Origin: an uncultured Rhizobiaceae bacterium
Lineage (GTDB): Bacteria > Pseudomonadota > Alphaproteobacteria > Rhizobiales > Rhizobiaceae
Direction of reading: 5' to 3'
DNA: 64,000 nt
NCBI GenBank assembly: GCA_958296345.1
Contig: CATQIJ010000012.1
Coordinates: forward strand, 1-64,000
The stretch's first letter is position 1. Every line of letters begins with the position of its first letter. This document shows positions 29,524 through 38,739 of this stretch, piece after piece. The notes under the pieces were generated by a model. The model did not search any database, was not told the DNA's origin, and worked only from the letters and a program-made list of their open reading frames with translations. A program made the translations under genes and the position numbers.

Positions 29524-30269
29524 GCACCTGCTAATGTAATCAGAATAGTAATTTCTGCGATCTGCTCCATAGCGCCTAGACCGTCACCAGTATAGCCTCC
29601 AAGGCGATGTTCTAAACGTTTTAAGAAAAGCCAAGCCGTTAGACAGGCTAAGATTAATGCGATGCTCCCCCAGAGCCAACCGCAGATGATTGCTAAGATA
29701 AATGCAATCAGTATAGCCTGTACGAAGCTTGATTGAGGCATGTTGTTTGCTTGTTTGCCTAATCCATTTTCTCTTGCGTATTGAGATATCTGCATGGCAA
29801 TTGTCATAACAAAACGAGAACCTGAATTGCAGATTAGAAGCGCTAATACGCCGTTTAAAGGATCAAGGGTTGCGAGTGCTGTCCATCTTAAACCTATACT
29901 TAAAATCAATGCCAAACTTCCATATGTTCCTATGTTACTATCGCGCATGATTTCAAGTGCACGGTCCCGATCTGGCGTTGCGCCCAAGCCATCTGCGCAG
30001 TCCGCAAAACCATCTTCGTGCAATCCACCTGTAATCAATAGGCCACAACCAAGAGCTAAGCCTGCAGCTATTGTTGCTGGTAAGTATAAGCTGGCAATGA
30101 ACCAAACAAGAGCAGAAGGAATTGCGATTAGAAAGCCTACAATCGGGAAGAATGCTGCGGCTTGACCAAGATTTGCTTTGTGCCCAATTTGGTCGCTAAG
30201 CCTTGAAGGCAAGGGAATGCGAGAAAAGAATGCTAGGGTTAAAGCCAAATTTTCAACTAGCTTATCCAC
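29514..30269 (-). CDS. cobS: Adenosylcobinamide-GDP ribazoletransferase (cobalamin synthase)
   Basis: Membrane enzyme joining adenosylcobinamide-GDP and alpha-ribazole (CobS in Salmonella naming, CobV in Pseudomonas naming). The conserved metal-binding block GGLHEDGFADCADGLG is present, with FSRIPLP at the N-terminus, MRDSNIGTYG, and a C-terminal GGYTGDGLGA. There is no ATG. A GTG at 30269, 7 bp after the cobT stop, gives the normal N-terminus VDKLVENLALT; a TTG at 30311 would add 14 residues and overlap cobT. About five hydrophobic helices. Its end overlaps the phosphatase gene. Confidence 0.93.
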   Translation of the reverse strand: MDKLVENLALTLAFFSRIPLPSRLSDQIGHKANLGQAAAFFPIVGFLIAIPSALVWFIASLYLPATIAAGLALGCGLLITGGLHEDGFADCADGLGATPDRDRALEIMRDSNIGTYGSLALILSIGLRWTALATLDPLNGVLALLICNSGSRFVMTIAMQISQYARENGLGKQANNMPQSSFVQAILIAFILAIICGWLWGSIALILACLTAWLFLKRLEHRLGGYTGDGLGAMEQIAEITILITLAGAWS

Positions 30270-30276
30270 TTGATGC

Positions 30277-31299
30277 CTACTCTTCTTTACCAGAGACGTT
30301 GGCGCTTTCAAACGTTGCCATCTCGTTTAGCATAGCACATGCACTGCGTAAAAGAGGATAAGCAAGGAGTGCGCCTGAGCCTTCACCTAAGCGCAGGTCT
30401 AGGTCGAGTAATGGTTTTGCATTAAGCGCTTCAAGCATTGCTTTGTGGCCTGGTTCTTTTGATTTATGAGCATAGATTACATTATTAGTTAGTTCAGGAT
30501 GCATTCTTAGCGCGCATAGTGCTGCTGATGTTGCAATAAAGCCATCCACTAATACAACTGCATTTGCTTGTGCTGCGCCAATCAATGCGCCCGTCATACA
30601 AGCGATTTCTAATCCGCCAAATGCACATAATGCATCCATTGGTTCTAATTTTCCGGGCCTTCGATTTGCAGTTTGTTTTAAAATTTCAAGTTTTTTGTTT
30701 ACGCCATCAACATCAAGCCCAGCGCCTGGACCAGTTAGGATATCAAGTGATATGTCTTCAACTGCATGAGCGAGTAGAGCAGCTGATGATGTGTTGCCAA
30801 TCCCCATCTCGCCCAGTGCTATAACTTTTGTGCCAACGGAAACTTCATCACTTGCCAGTTCTTCACCAAATACTAATGCAGCGCTGACTTCTTCTAGTGT
30901 GAGAGCGTTTTCTTTTAAGGCATTTCTAGTGCCTTTACGAATGTTGGCGCGATATAAGTCTTGGTGATCTGGAAGCTCAGCAATAACACCTGCATCAATA
31001 ACGGAAATTTCAATGCCATTTGACCGTGCAAAAACGTTAGCTGCAGCTCCGCCAGACAGGAAGTTTAGAACCATTTGTGCGGTTACTTCGCTTGGCCAAG
31101 CAGATACGCCTTCTTCAACCAGCCCATGGTCTCCAGCAAACAATAATAACCGCGCAGGGTCTGCAATTGGATTGTCAGATTTTTGTGCAATAGCCATTTG
31201 AAGCGCAAGTGTTTCAATTGCACCAAGAGAACCTGGTGGCTTTGTTTTCATATCAATTGCTTGTTGAACGCGTTCGGTTCTATCTTGGTCGTTCGTCAT
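30277..31299 (-). CDS. cobT: Nicotinate-nucleotide-dimethylbenzimidazole phosphoribosyltransferase
   Basis: Makes alpha-ribazole phosphate by activating 5,6-dimethylbenzimidazole (CobT in Salmonella naming, CobU in Pseudomonas naming; not the chelatase subunit CobT). The 340-aa protein has KPPGSLG near the N-terminus, AGDHGLVEEGVSAWP, LNFLSGGAAAN, GEMGIGNTSSAA, and the HKSKEPGH motif with the catalytic Glu. First gene of a three-gene reverse unit with cobS and the phosphatase. No bluB for DMB synthesis is in the window. Confidence 0.96.
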   Translation of the reverse strand: MTNDQDRTERVQQAIDMKTKPPGSLGAIETLALQMAIAQKSDNPIADPARLLLFAGDHGLVEEGVSAWPSEVTAQMVLNFLSGGAAANVFARSNGIEISVIDAGVIAELPDHQDLYRANIRKGTRNALKENALTLEEVSAALVFGEELASDEVSVGTKVIALGEMGIGNTSSAALLAHAVEDISLDILTGPGAGLDVDGVNKKLEILKQTANRRPGKLEPMDALCAFGGLEIACMTGALIGAAQANAVVLVDGFIATSAALCALRMHPELTNNVIYAHKSKEPGHKAMLEALNAKPLLDLDLRLGEGSGALLAYPLLRSACAMLNEMATFESANVSGKEE

Positions 31300-31424
31300 A
31301 CTTTTTAAATTCCATATTGTGCTGCTAGCTTACTCATAACGAAAGCTGTGCGCATCTACCATACGTCATTTCATGAAACGCACACGTCATTTAAGGTTGT
31401 GGCTGTGCAATAGGAGTTAGAAGT

Positions 31425-32312
31425 GTGTCACAGACTACAAACCTTATTATAAGAATGGCGCCGATTATATTTGTCTTTTTGTGGGCAACGGGCTTTCCTG
31501 CTGCAAAGTTTGGTACAACTGATGCTGAGCCGTTTACGTTTTTAGGGATTAGATTTGCTCTTGCATTTCTTTTGTTAAGCGGAATTGTGCTGTTTATTTC
31601 AAAACCAAAAAACATCGACAGGATGCAATTTATTCATTCGATGGTGATTGGTGTATTAATGCATGGGTTTTATTTAGGTGGTGTTTTTTATGCAGTTTCA
31701 AAAGGCATGCCTGCAGGAATTTCCGCTTTAATTGTTGCGCTGCAACCCTTTTTTACAGCACTTATTGCATGGGTTGTTATGGGAGAAAAACCTAGCTTTA
31801 TAAGAATTGTATTTTTTGCTTCTGCTTTATTTGGCGTGTTTATGGTGTTGTTTCCAAGCTTTGATGTTAGTGAGGCAATTCCTGGTATCACAGCAGAAAC
31901 ATTCATTGCTGGGTTGTTTGCAATTCTTGGTATTAGTATTGGCTCTGTTTATCAAAAACGATGTGTAACCAGTCTTAATTTATGGGTTGGTACCAATGCT
32001 CAATTTTTAGGCGCAGGCTTATTAATGTTAGCGTTATCATTGCTAACAGAAACGCAACATGTGGTCTGGACTTTAAACACTGTGTTATCGCTGGCTTGGC
32101 TTGTGTGTGTTTTGTCAATAGGGGCGGTGGCACTGCTTATGTATCTGATAAAAAAAGGCGACACTTCATCAGTAGCTTCTTTGTTTTTTCTTGTGCCAGT
32201 TGTCGCATTTGCCATGACTTGGGTGTTGTTTGGAGAGGCAATGAATTCAGTTCAAATTTTGGGTGGTTTGATTGTTGTTGTTAGTGTTGCTATTTCCAGT
32301 CGGTTTGGGTGA
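31425..32312 (+). CDS. EamA/DMT-family transporter
   Basis: A 295-aa protein with about ten hydrophobic helices and two EamA repeats (WATGFPAAKFG near the N-terminus; VVMGEKPSFIRIVFFASALFG closing the first). The start is a GTG at 31425, with AGGAG-like TAGGAG 8 nt upstream. It is divergent from cobT with 125 bp between, and followed by a strong terminator. The GFPAAKFG-type N-terminus resembles RhaT/YdcZ-like metabolite exporters; substrate unknown. Confidence 0.87.
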   Translation: MSQTTNLIIRMAPIIFVFLWATGFPAAKFGTTDAEPFTFLGIRFALAFLLLSGIVLFISKPKNIDRMQFIHSMVIGVLMHGFYLGGVFYAVSKGMPAGISALIVALQPFFTALIAWVVMGEKPSFIRIVFFASALFGVFMVLFPSFDVSEAIPGITAETFIAGLFAILGISIGSVYQKRCVTSLNLWVGTNAQFLGAGLLMLALSLLTETQHVVWTLNTVLSLAWLVCVLSIGAVALLMYLIKKGDTSSVASLFFLVPVVAFAMTWVLFGEAMNSVQILGGLIVVVSVAISSRFG

Positions 32313-32326
32313 GTTATAGACATAAA

Positions 32327-32354
32327 AAAAGCCCGCTCTAATGAACGGGCTTTT
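32327..32354. terminator. Rho-independent terminator, bidirectional
   Basis: AAAAGCCCG, a 10-nt loop, then CGGGCTTTT: a 9-bp stem with A tract before and T tract after. It separates the forward EamA transporter (ending 32312) from the reverse Tad-associated gene (ending 32373). Confidence 0.9.
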
Positions 32355-32372
32355 GATTTGATTGTAGTTTAC

Positions 32373-34385
32373 TTATTTAGCGATGCGAATTGCAGAGATA
32401 GAAGAAGCAATTTTAGCAAATGTATCATCTAAAGTAGCCCCATCAGCTTCATGATAAAACTCTACACCAGCTATCGTTGTTGAGCCATCGATAATACCTG
32501 GGCCTGCGCAAGCCTCCATTAAATCTTCTGTGGCAGTATCATTAAGATCGTAAACAATCGTATAAATTGATACACCGTCTTGCTTTACGTTTTCGCATGA
32601 TTGAGCTGTGTGTGCATTCATGATTTCATTAAAATCACCATGAGAGTTAGGTGTTAAATCAAAAGATGTCATTGTATAAATAGTATCAGTCAAATCAGTT
32701 GAACTTAATCCCTCAGACATCCTGTTATGCGTAGCTTCATTACTGATTGCATGTTTTAAACTGTGTGAATCTGGCCTTGCATAACCCCAAGCACCATATT
32801 CAGATTCGTTTGGTGTACTATCACCATCAGTATCATAGAAGTTATTGCCGTCAGTAAGTAGGATAATGAACTTAAGGTTGATGACGTCAGATTTTGGTCT
32901 TCCTTGGTCAAAGGGTAAACCTTCACTCAATGTTCTCCAGCCCCAAGTTAAGCCTTGTTGGATGTTTGTAGTTCCATTAGCTCCCATAGCGTTAATGGCA
33001 GAGTCTACAGTTGACTGTGTTGGCGTTAAAGCTGTTATCGGGTCTGTGGTACAGCCATAATTTGGACCAGACCAGCTGCCATAGTTTTTGGTTTTATTAT
33101 TGTTCTGATATTTAAACATCCAGTTTGTACGTTGAATTTGTTTTGTTGACCCTTTTATTTGATATGCTGGGTCACTGGATGATTCATCTGTATAAAGTTG
33201 TTTGCCATCAGAATCCTCAAAGTCGTATAAATAACTGTTCCAGTAGACATCATCATCATTATAGTGTCTTACTGAGGTGCGCCCCCAGCGGATTCTTTTA
33301 TTTTTTGCGTATTTACTATCAGGCTCATCCGGCGCAAAAGCTGGCACGAAAAGTGCTTTTGCACCATCATTTGTACCATTTCCATCGGCATCCATTGAAT
33401 TATTGATTGCGCTATAACTTGTACTTTGATTGCTTACGAATGTATCAAGTACGTTATGTGGCCAAGGGCGCATTTCTACGCAGCCTTCCCAAGTTTCACC
33501 GAGCATATTATAGACATCGAAGCGGTTTTTGAAATCGCTACCAACTTTCACAACATGATTACTAAATGGTTTTGTTATAGTACTGCTTGTTCTGAAGGTG
33601 CCATCCCAATCTAGGTTCTCATTATGCGCGGGATTAAAGCCATTTACGTCAATAAAATTGCCATCTAAATTTGTATGCCCAAGTGGACCAACATTTACCA
33701 TGCCAGCAAAAGGTACTAGGGAGAATTGAACTGAGTCTGGAAGAGGCGAGTCAGCCGCAGATTTATACAAATCATCAACTAATTTTAATGCAGCAGTTTT
33801 CATGCTTGAAATTTTTGTTGAGCTTCCACCAGATGGAGTTCCGTTCATGGAACCTGAGTTATCCATAACCAAAGCTACTTCAATTGTTCTGTTTCCAGTT
33901 GTTATTAAAGATGTAAGTTTTTCAGAAAGCTTATCATTGAATAATAGTGGACCACCATCCTGACCATTTATGCCACCGAAGATTGTATCGTATTCAATGT
34001 TTGCAATGATTTCTACGCCGCCATCAGTGTTGGCTGTAGCAGGGATGTAAGTGATATTAAATGTGTAACTATCTTTAGCAATGTTACTTGTAATGTTTGC
34101 TTCAAGAAAACCCTGAGCATATGTTTTAAGGTCAGTTTCTACTTTTGCGTTAAAAGCGCTACCCGTAAGATTAGAAGGAACGTTACCTTTAATATTTGGA
34201 AGTTCAGCAATACTTGCAATGCCTGCAGCATCAATACCAGCCTGAACATCGGTGCGCACGTTCACATAGCGAGTGTAGTCAACTGCCACACCAACTGCCA
34301 TCCCTAGTGGGATTATTAATATGCCCATGGTTGGCAGGATGCTACCTGATGTGTTTTCTAAAAAGTTTCTGATTTTTTTAAGCAT
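32373..34385 (-). CDS. TadG-like pilus-associated protein with von Willebrand factor A domain
   Basis: A 670-aa protein. Residues ~10-60 form the TadE/TadG-type N-terminus: a Gly/Ser-Ile stretch, one membrane helix (TMGILIIPLGMAVGVAVDYT) and an AGIDAAGIASI helix. A vWA domain follows with the MIDAS motif DNSGSMNG at 175-182, a long insertion rich in Asn/Trp/Tyr, then ILLTDGNN and a C-terminal portion ending SAIRIAK. Role: a pseudopilin-like or periplasmic Tad component binding a divalent cation, possibly adhesive. Located downstream of tadD, in the same direction, intact. Confidence 0.85.
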   Translation of the reverse strand: MLKKIRNFLENTSGSILPTMGILIIPLGMAVGVAVDYTRYVNVRTDVQAGIDAAGIASIAELPNIKGNVPSNLTGSAFNAKVETDLKTYAQGFLEANITSNIAKDSYTFNITYIPATANTDGGVEIIANIEYDTIFGGINGQDGGPLLFNDKLSEKLTSLITTGNRTIEVALVMDNSGSMNGTPSGGSSTKISSMKTAALKLVDDLYKSAADSPLPDSVQFSLVPFAGMVNVGPLGHTNLDGNFIDVNGFNPAHNENLDWDGTFRTSSTITKPFSNHVVKVGSDFKNRFDVYNMLGETWEGCVEMRPWPHNVLDTFVSNQSTSYSAINNSMDADGNGTNDGAKALFVPAFAPDEPDSKYAKNKRIRWGRTSVRHYNDDDVYWNSYLYDFEDSDGKQLYTDESSSDPAYQIKGSTKQIQRTNWMFKYQNNNKTKNYGSWSGPNYGCTTDPITALTPTQSTVDSAINAMGANGTTNIQQGLTWGWRTLSEGLPFDQGRPKSDVINLKFIILLTDGNNFYDTDGDSTPNESEYGAWGYARPDSHSLKHAISNEATHNRMSEGLSSTDLTDTIYTMTSFDLTPNSHGDFNEIMNAHTAQSCENVKQDGVSIYTIVYDLNDTATEDLMEACAGPGIIDGSTTIAGVEFYHEADGATLDDTFAKIASSISAIRIAK

Positions 34386-34520
34386 AACATTACCCTGCTT
34401 TTGGTGTGCTATCGGTCAATTATTTAGCAATTTTTTACTATACTAACTTGAAATTACTGCTAATTATGCTCTGCAAATTTTCAGTAATACATTAATCATT
34501 CATTTACCCTGCTTATCGAA

Positions 34521-35078
34521 CTAACTGCGGACAGTTTTTTCTAAAAGATGAATGTTGCCTTGAACTTCCTCAAGTTGAGGGTCAATTTGCTGAGCGCGGT
34601 TTAAAAGACGTCTTGCTTTTTGATAGTTGCCACGAAGTAATTGCGAATATCCCATGTTGTTTAATACACGAGCATTGTTCTTTTTTAACTGTACGAGCTG
34701 CTTGTAAGCGCGATCTGAAAACTCGAAACGGCCTAGTTGGTCCAATGATGCAGCAAGGCCTAGCCATGCTGATGCATTGTCGCTACGAACTTCAACCGCT
34801 TTACGAAAGTTTTTTTCTGCAAGGCCAAAGTTTTGATTTGTAAAATGTTCTTGACCTGCTGACAAAAAGCCTTTTGATTTATCTCCTTTTAGAGAAACAT
34901 GATCTGACTTTGGGCGTAATAAGCTTCTGCTACCACGTTCTTCGTTATGAACGTTATTACGATTAGTGCCAGAATGATCCAAGGCATTTGAATGTGTTGA
35001 TATGCCACTTGTGCTGCAACCTGCTAATAGGCCAGTTACAATTATGGATGCAAGAATGCTCTTAACATTGGATTTCAT
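34521..35078 (-). CDS. tadD: TPR lipoprotein, TadD-like
   Basis: A 185-aa predicted outer-membrane lipoprotein. The signal peptide ends in the lipobox LLAGC (Cys21). A variable basic linker is followed from about residue 75 by tetratricopeptide repeats (NFGLAEKNFRKAVEVRSDN; ARVLNNMGYSQLLRGNYQKA; LLNRAQQIDPQLEEV). TadD acts as a pilotin-like factor for the Tad secretin. Downstream of tadC but after a terminator, with its own ~200-bp leader, so it may be transcribed separately. Confidence 0.82.
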   Translation of the reverse strand: MKSNVKSILASIIVTGLLAGCSTSGISTHSNALDHSGTNRNNVHNEERGSRSLLRPKSDHVSLKGDKSKGFLSAGQEHFTNQNFGLAEKNFRKAVEVRSDNASAWLGLAASLDQLGRFEFSDRAYKQLVQLKKNNARVLNNMGYSQLLRGNYQKARRLLNRAQQIDPQLEEVQGNIHLLEKTVRS

Positions 35079-35226
35079 GATTATTCCCCGCTTGGTATTG
35101 TTTTATTATTATTGTTGAGAATAACTTAGTTCAAATGCGTTTAAACAACGTTCAAGAGATTGGTTAAATTTTAGAGTCTATGTAATAATTCATTTACCAA
35201 AGAATATTTCAGGGCTTAAAATAAAA

Positions 35227-35258
35227 AACCCCGCTTCCATTTTTACAAAAGCGAGGTT
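35227..35258 (-). terminator. Rho-independent terminator after tadC
   Basis: Read on the minus strand: AACCTCGCTT, a 12-nt loop, AAGCGGGGTT, then TTTTATTTT. The stem is complete if one U-G pair is allowed. It ends the cpaB-to-tadC transcript about 26 bp after the tadC stop. The remaining ~150 bp to tadD presumably carries the tadD promoter; no other element is visible there. Confidence 0.85.
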
Positions 35259-35283
35259 GTTGAGTTTCTTATTATTGATAAAT

Positions 35284-36249
35284 TTAAATATTATAACGCA
35301 CGATTGTTGGAATGATCGCTATTCCAATAACAATAGGCAAAATGAATAGTGTCACTGGGATCGACATTTTAGCGGGTAGGGCATAGGCCTTTTCTTCCGC
35401 TTTCATCATGCGCTTGTGCCGCATCTCTTCTGAGTAAACACGTAGCGCATCTGATACGCTTGTCCCTAATTCTTTTGCTTGTTGCACCATCGTTGCAAAG
35501 CCCTTTACTTCATCAAGGCGGAGTCTTTCACCAAATGCGCGAAGCGCTTGGTCGATTGGTCTACCCGCTCTGATTTCAAGTCCTGCCATATTAAGTTGAG
35601 TGCTTAGGTTTGGATATGTCTTTTGGATTTCCATAGAAATGCGTTCGATTGATGCTTCCATTGTTAAGCCAGCTTCAGCTGATACGACCATTAAATCTAA
35701 AATATCTGGAAAGCCTTGGCGGTTTTGTGTCTCAATAGCCTTGCCACGATTGCTGATGTAAAAATTTGGACCAAAATACCCAAATGCAACGGTAAGAAGT
35801 AAAATACACATTTTAAATGTGAAAGTGTCAGTTGAATAGGGAACAAGTACTAAGAAGCCACCTATTGCCATACCTATGATTGCACCGATAAATCTGCTTG
35901 CAATAAAATATCCTACTGCGCTTGGGTTCATGTAGCCTGCTTGCATAAGCATCATGCGAAGTTTTTTTACAGAGTTAGGATCTGATATTGAATAAAAGTC
36001 GTTCGCTTTTTTTGCGACTTTGTTTGAAAGTTGTTTCTGATTTTTAGTTTTCTTTGCTGTTGGCTCATTCAAGTCCAACATAGAGCGTCTTGGCTCATCT
36101 GCTATTAGACGCTTTTTTACATTTGATCTTGATCGTGTTTCAGAAAAAGCTTGGCTGGCAAAATAGATGATTGTAAATAATATTATTCCACCCACACCAG
36201 ATGCAAGTAATAACGGATCTACGGTTTCGAATAGTTTTTCCATTTTCAT
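35284..36249 (-). CDS. tadC: Tad pilus inner-membrane platform protein TadC
   Basis: GspF/T2SSF-domain protein, one of the two platform proteins of the Tad machine. The 321-aa protein has an N-terminal helix, a central helix pair (FIASRFIGAIIGMAIGGFL; MCILLLTVAFGYFGPNFY), the conserved T2SSF segment LDLMVVSAEAGLTMEASIERIS, and C-terminal helix SIPVTLFILPIVIGIAIIP. Adjacent to tadB (4-bp gap) in the order cpaF-tadB-tadC. Confidence 0.93.
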   Translation of the reverse strand: MKMEKLFETVDPLLLASGVGGIILFTIIYFASQAFSETRSRSNVKKRLIADEPRRSMLDLNEPTAKKTKNQKQLSNKVAKKANDFYSISDPNSVKKLRMMLMQAGYMNPSAVGYFIASRFIGAIIGMAIGGFLVLVPYSTDTFTFKMCILLLTVAFGYFGPNFYISNRGKAIETQNRQGFPDILDLMVVSAEAGLTMEASIERISMEIQKTYPNLSTQLNMAGLEIRAGRPIDQALRAFGERLRLDEVKGFATMVQQAKELGTSVSDALRVYSEEMRHKRMMKAEEKAYALPAKMSIPVTLFILPIVIGIAIIPTIVRYNI

Positions 36250-36253
36250 AAAC

Positions 36254-37246
36254 CTAAAATTTAAAGGATACCATTTTGAGAATTAAGAGATTTCCTAATG
36301 TCATCCAGAAGCCTAAACCACCTAAATAATACCAAGTCAGGGTTTCATCCCAAATTTCTGTGTAATAGCCTGGTACGATGAATTGCAAAGCAAAGAACAA
36401 CATGATTGGCATCGCAGATAAGAACATTGCAGACATTCGGCCTTCTGCAGAGATAGCTCTAATTTTACGCTTCATTTTGAAGCGATCACGAACAACTAGA
36501 GAAAGCCCCTCAAGAATTTCTCTTAAGTTACCACCCGTAGTTGACTGAATTGAAATTGATGAAATGAGTAGCGGTAGATCTGGTAAATCTACACGGTCAT
36601 GTAGATTGTTTAGTGCTGTAACTAAATCTGAACCATAGGTTACTTCATCAACGACTAGACCAAATTCCGTACCAATAGGATCAGCCATTTCGCGTGCAAC
36701 CATAGAAATGGCGACGGGTACTGGATGTCCTGCTTTTAAGCTTCGTGTAATAAGATCTATGGCATCAGCAAGCTGAGCTCCAAATGCTGCAGTTTTCTTG
36801 TTTGCTTTACGCTTTAGCCAGAAGTAGGGCAGTAAAAATGTATAGATAGGAAATGCAATTGCGCTAAATGTTGGTGACTTCCAATAGATGAAGACCCCAA
36901 CTGTCATAACGGCTAAATATATTGCGTAATAAAGACCAAGTTTTTTTAGGCCAAGGGTCAGTCCTGATCTTAAAATAAGTTGGTTTAGGCTTTTCATTGG
37001 CATAACCAACATGCCGTTTTCATCAAGGCCACGTTCTTTACGTAGTTGAACCAGAATGTTTTTCTGACTCATCTTTTCTTTGCCATCGCCAATTGCCATG
37101 CGCCTGTTGATACGCTTTTTGTTATTTTCATTGGGTGACATCACGATATAGCCAAGCTCGACAACCACAACCGCCAAAAAGACAGATGCAAGTAGCATAG
37201 CGTGTACGGGCGTGAAGCCGTTCTCGAAGAGTGTGTTTAGGCTCAT
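36254..37246 (-). CDS. tadB: Tad pilus inner-membrane platform protein TadB
   Basis: GspF/T2SSF-domain protein pairing with TadC. A 330-aa protein with an N-terminal helix, two central hydrophobic segments around residues 105-145, the T2SSF core ADAIDLITRSLKAGHPVPVA and a helix MSAMFLSAMPIMLFFALQF. Its start overlaps the cpaF stop (4 bp), suggesting coupled translation. Confidence 0.93.
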   Translation of the reverse strand: MSLNTLFENGFTPVHAMLLASVFLAVVVVELGYIVMSPNENNKKRINRRMAIGDGKEKMSQKNILVQLRKERGLDENGMLVMPMKSLNQLILRSGLTLGLKKLGLYYAIYLAVMTVGVFIYWKSPTFSAIAFPIYTFLLPYFWLKRKANKKTAAFGAQLADAIDLITRSLKAGHPVPVAISMVAREMADPIGTEFGLVVDEVTYGSDLVTALNNLHDRVDLPDLPLLISSISIQSTTGGNLREILEGLSLVVRDRFKMKRKIRAISAEGRMSAMFLSAMPIMLFFALQFIVPGYYTEIWDETLTWYYLGGLGFWMTLGNLLILKMVSFKF

Positions 37247-38730
37247 ACTAGCTCAACACCTGGTTCGAAGATTTCACTATCAAGTTCAATGCCCATTGCT
37301 TCAAGTTCTTCTAAGAAACGTGGACGGACGCCAGTTGCCTCAAAATGACCGAGGATTTTATGATCTGCTGTCATGCCAGTTCGTTTGTATCGGAAGATTT
37401 CTTGCATCTGTATGATGTCACCTTCCATGCCAGTAAGCTCGGAAATACTTGTAATTTTACGTTGACCATCAGATAGGCGAGTTAGCTGGATGATTAAGTG
37501 CACAGCGCCTGCAATTTGACTTCTGATTGAGGCAACTGTCATTGGCATACCTGTCATGCCCAACATTTGCTCCATACGAGAGATGGCATCACGACAAGTA
37601 TTTGAGTGAATTGTAGCCATAGAGCCTTCGTGACCAGTATTCATGGCTTGAAGCATGTCGAAACATTCTTCGCCGCGAACCTCACCAAGAATAACGCGGT
37701 CAGGGCGCATCCGAAGGGCGTTTTTTACCAAGTCACGTTGTTTGATTTCACCAATACCTTCATTGTTTGGTGGACGTGTTTCCATCCGACCTACGTGAGG
37801 GATTTGTAGTGTTAGTTCAGCTGCATCTTCAATTGTTAGAACGCGTTCTTTTGGGTTGATAAATGCAGACAAGGCATTGAGCATTGTTGTTTTACCAGTG
37901 CCTGTACCGCCCGAAATAATCGTGGTCATACGACATGCAACCGCATGACGTAGAACTTCAGCCATTTGAGGGGCAAGTGCGTTAAAATCAACTAGCTTTT
38001 CAAGTGTTAGTTTGTCTTCTTTAAATTTACGAATGGATACGAGCGGCCCATCGATCGTAATAGGGCGGATAGCTGCATTGAAACGCGAACCATCTGGCAT
38101 ACGCGCATCACACATTGGGTTTGATTCATCAATACGGCGACCAACGCCTGCAACAATTTTACCGATGATACGAACTAAGTGCGCTTCGTCTTTAAACGGA
38201 ATTGTGATGGGTTGAAGAACGCCATTAATTTCTGCGAAACAATTGTTTGGACCATTAATAAGAATATCACTGATGTCATCATTGCGCATCAAAGGCTCGA
38301 GTGGGCCAAGCCCTGTCATTTCATCAACAACAGTCCCTACGAAGGCTTCAAGCTCTTGATTATTAAGTGGTAAACGTTCTTTTGCTACGTAATCAGTTAC
38401 AAATTTCCTGATTTCGTCGACCAATTGGTCACGTGGCAATTCTTCAAGTGCAACCAAGTTGAACTCTTCAAGCATTTGCCTGTGAAGTTTAATTTTTGCA
38501 TCGAGAATTTTTTGTTTTGCAGGCGTTATTTCTCCTGCACCGATCTCATGAACAGAAACTGGTTTTTTGTTTTTTACTTCTTGGAGAATTTCATCTGGCG
38601 CAATTGGAGCGCTGCTTGCCTCTACTTCGGGTAGGGGGGCATGTGCTGCTCTTTGCGTTTGTGTTGGCATTGGTTCGTCGAAGTCGAAATCATCGTCGAA
38701 GCTTTGAAGACCTGAAAAGCGATTACTCAT
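37243..38730 (-). CDS. cpaF: Tad pilus secretion ATPase CpaF/TadA
   Basis: Type II/IV secretion-family hexameric ATPase powering the Tad pilus. The 495-aa protein has a disordered acidic N-terminus (about 1-55), the N-terminal domain, Walker [10 protein letters not shown] at residues 274-282, Asp box (LTIEDAAEL), Walker [10 protein letters not shown] and the His box [12 protein letters not shown]. Order and direction with cpaE upstream and tadB downstream match the canonical locus. Confidence 0.96.
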   Translation of the reverse strand: MSNRFSGLQSFDDDFDFDEPMPTQTQRAAHAPLPEVEASSAPIAPDEILQEVKNKKPVSVHEIGAGEITPAKQKILDAKIKLHRQMLEEFNLVALEELPRDQLVDEIRKFVTDYVAKERLPLNNQELEAFVGTVVDEMTGLGPLEPLMRNDDISDILINGPNNCFAEINGVLQPITIPFKDEAHLVRIIGKIVAGVGRRIDESNPMCDARMPDGSRFNAAIRPITIDGPLVSIRKFKEDKLTLEKLVDFNALAPQMAEVLRHAVACRMTTIISGGTGTGKTTMLNALSAFINPKERVLTIEDAAELTLQIPHVGRMETRPPNNEGIGEIKQRDLVKNALRMRPDRVILGEVRGEECFDMLQAMNTGHEGSMATIHSNTCRDAISRMEQMLGMTGMPMTVASIRSQIAGAVHLIIQLTRLSDGQRKITSISELTGMEGDIIQMQEIFRYKRTGMTADHKILGHFEATGVRPRFLEELEAMGIELDSEIFEPGVELV

Positions 38731-38739
38731 GTTTTAGTC

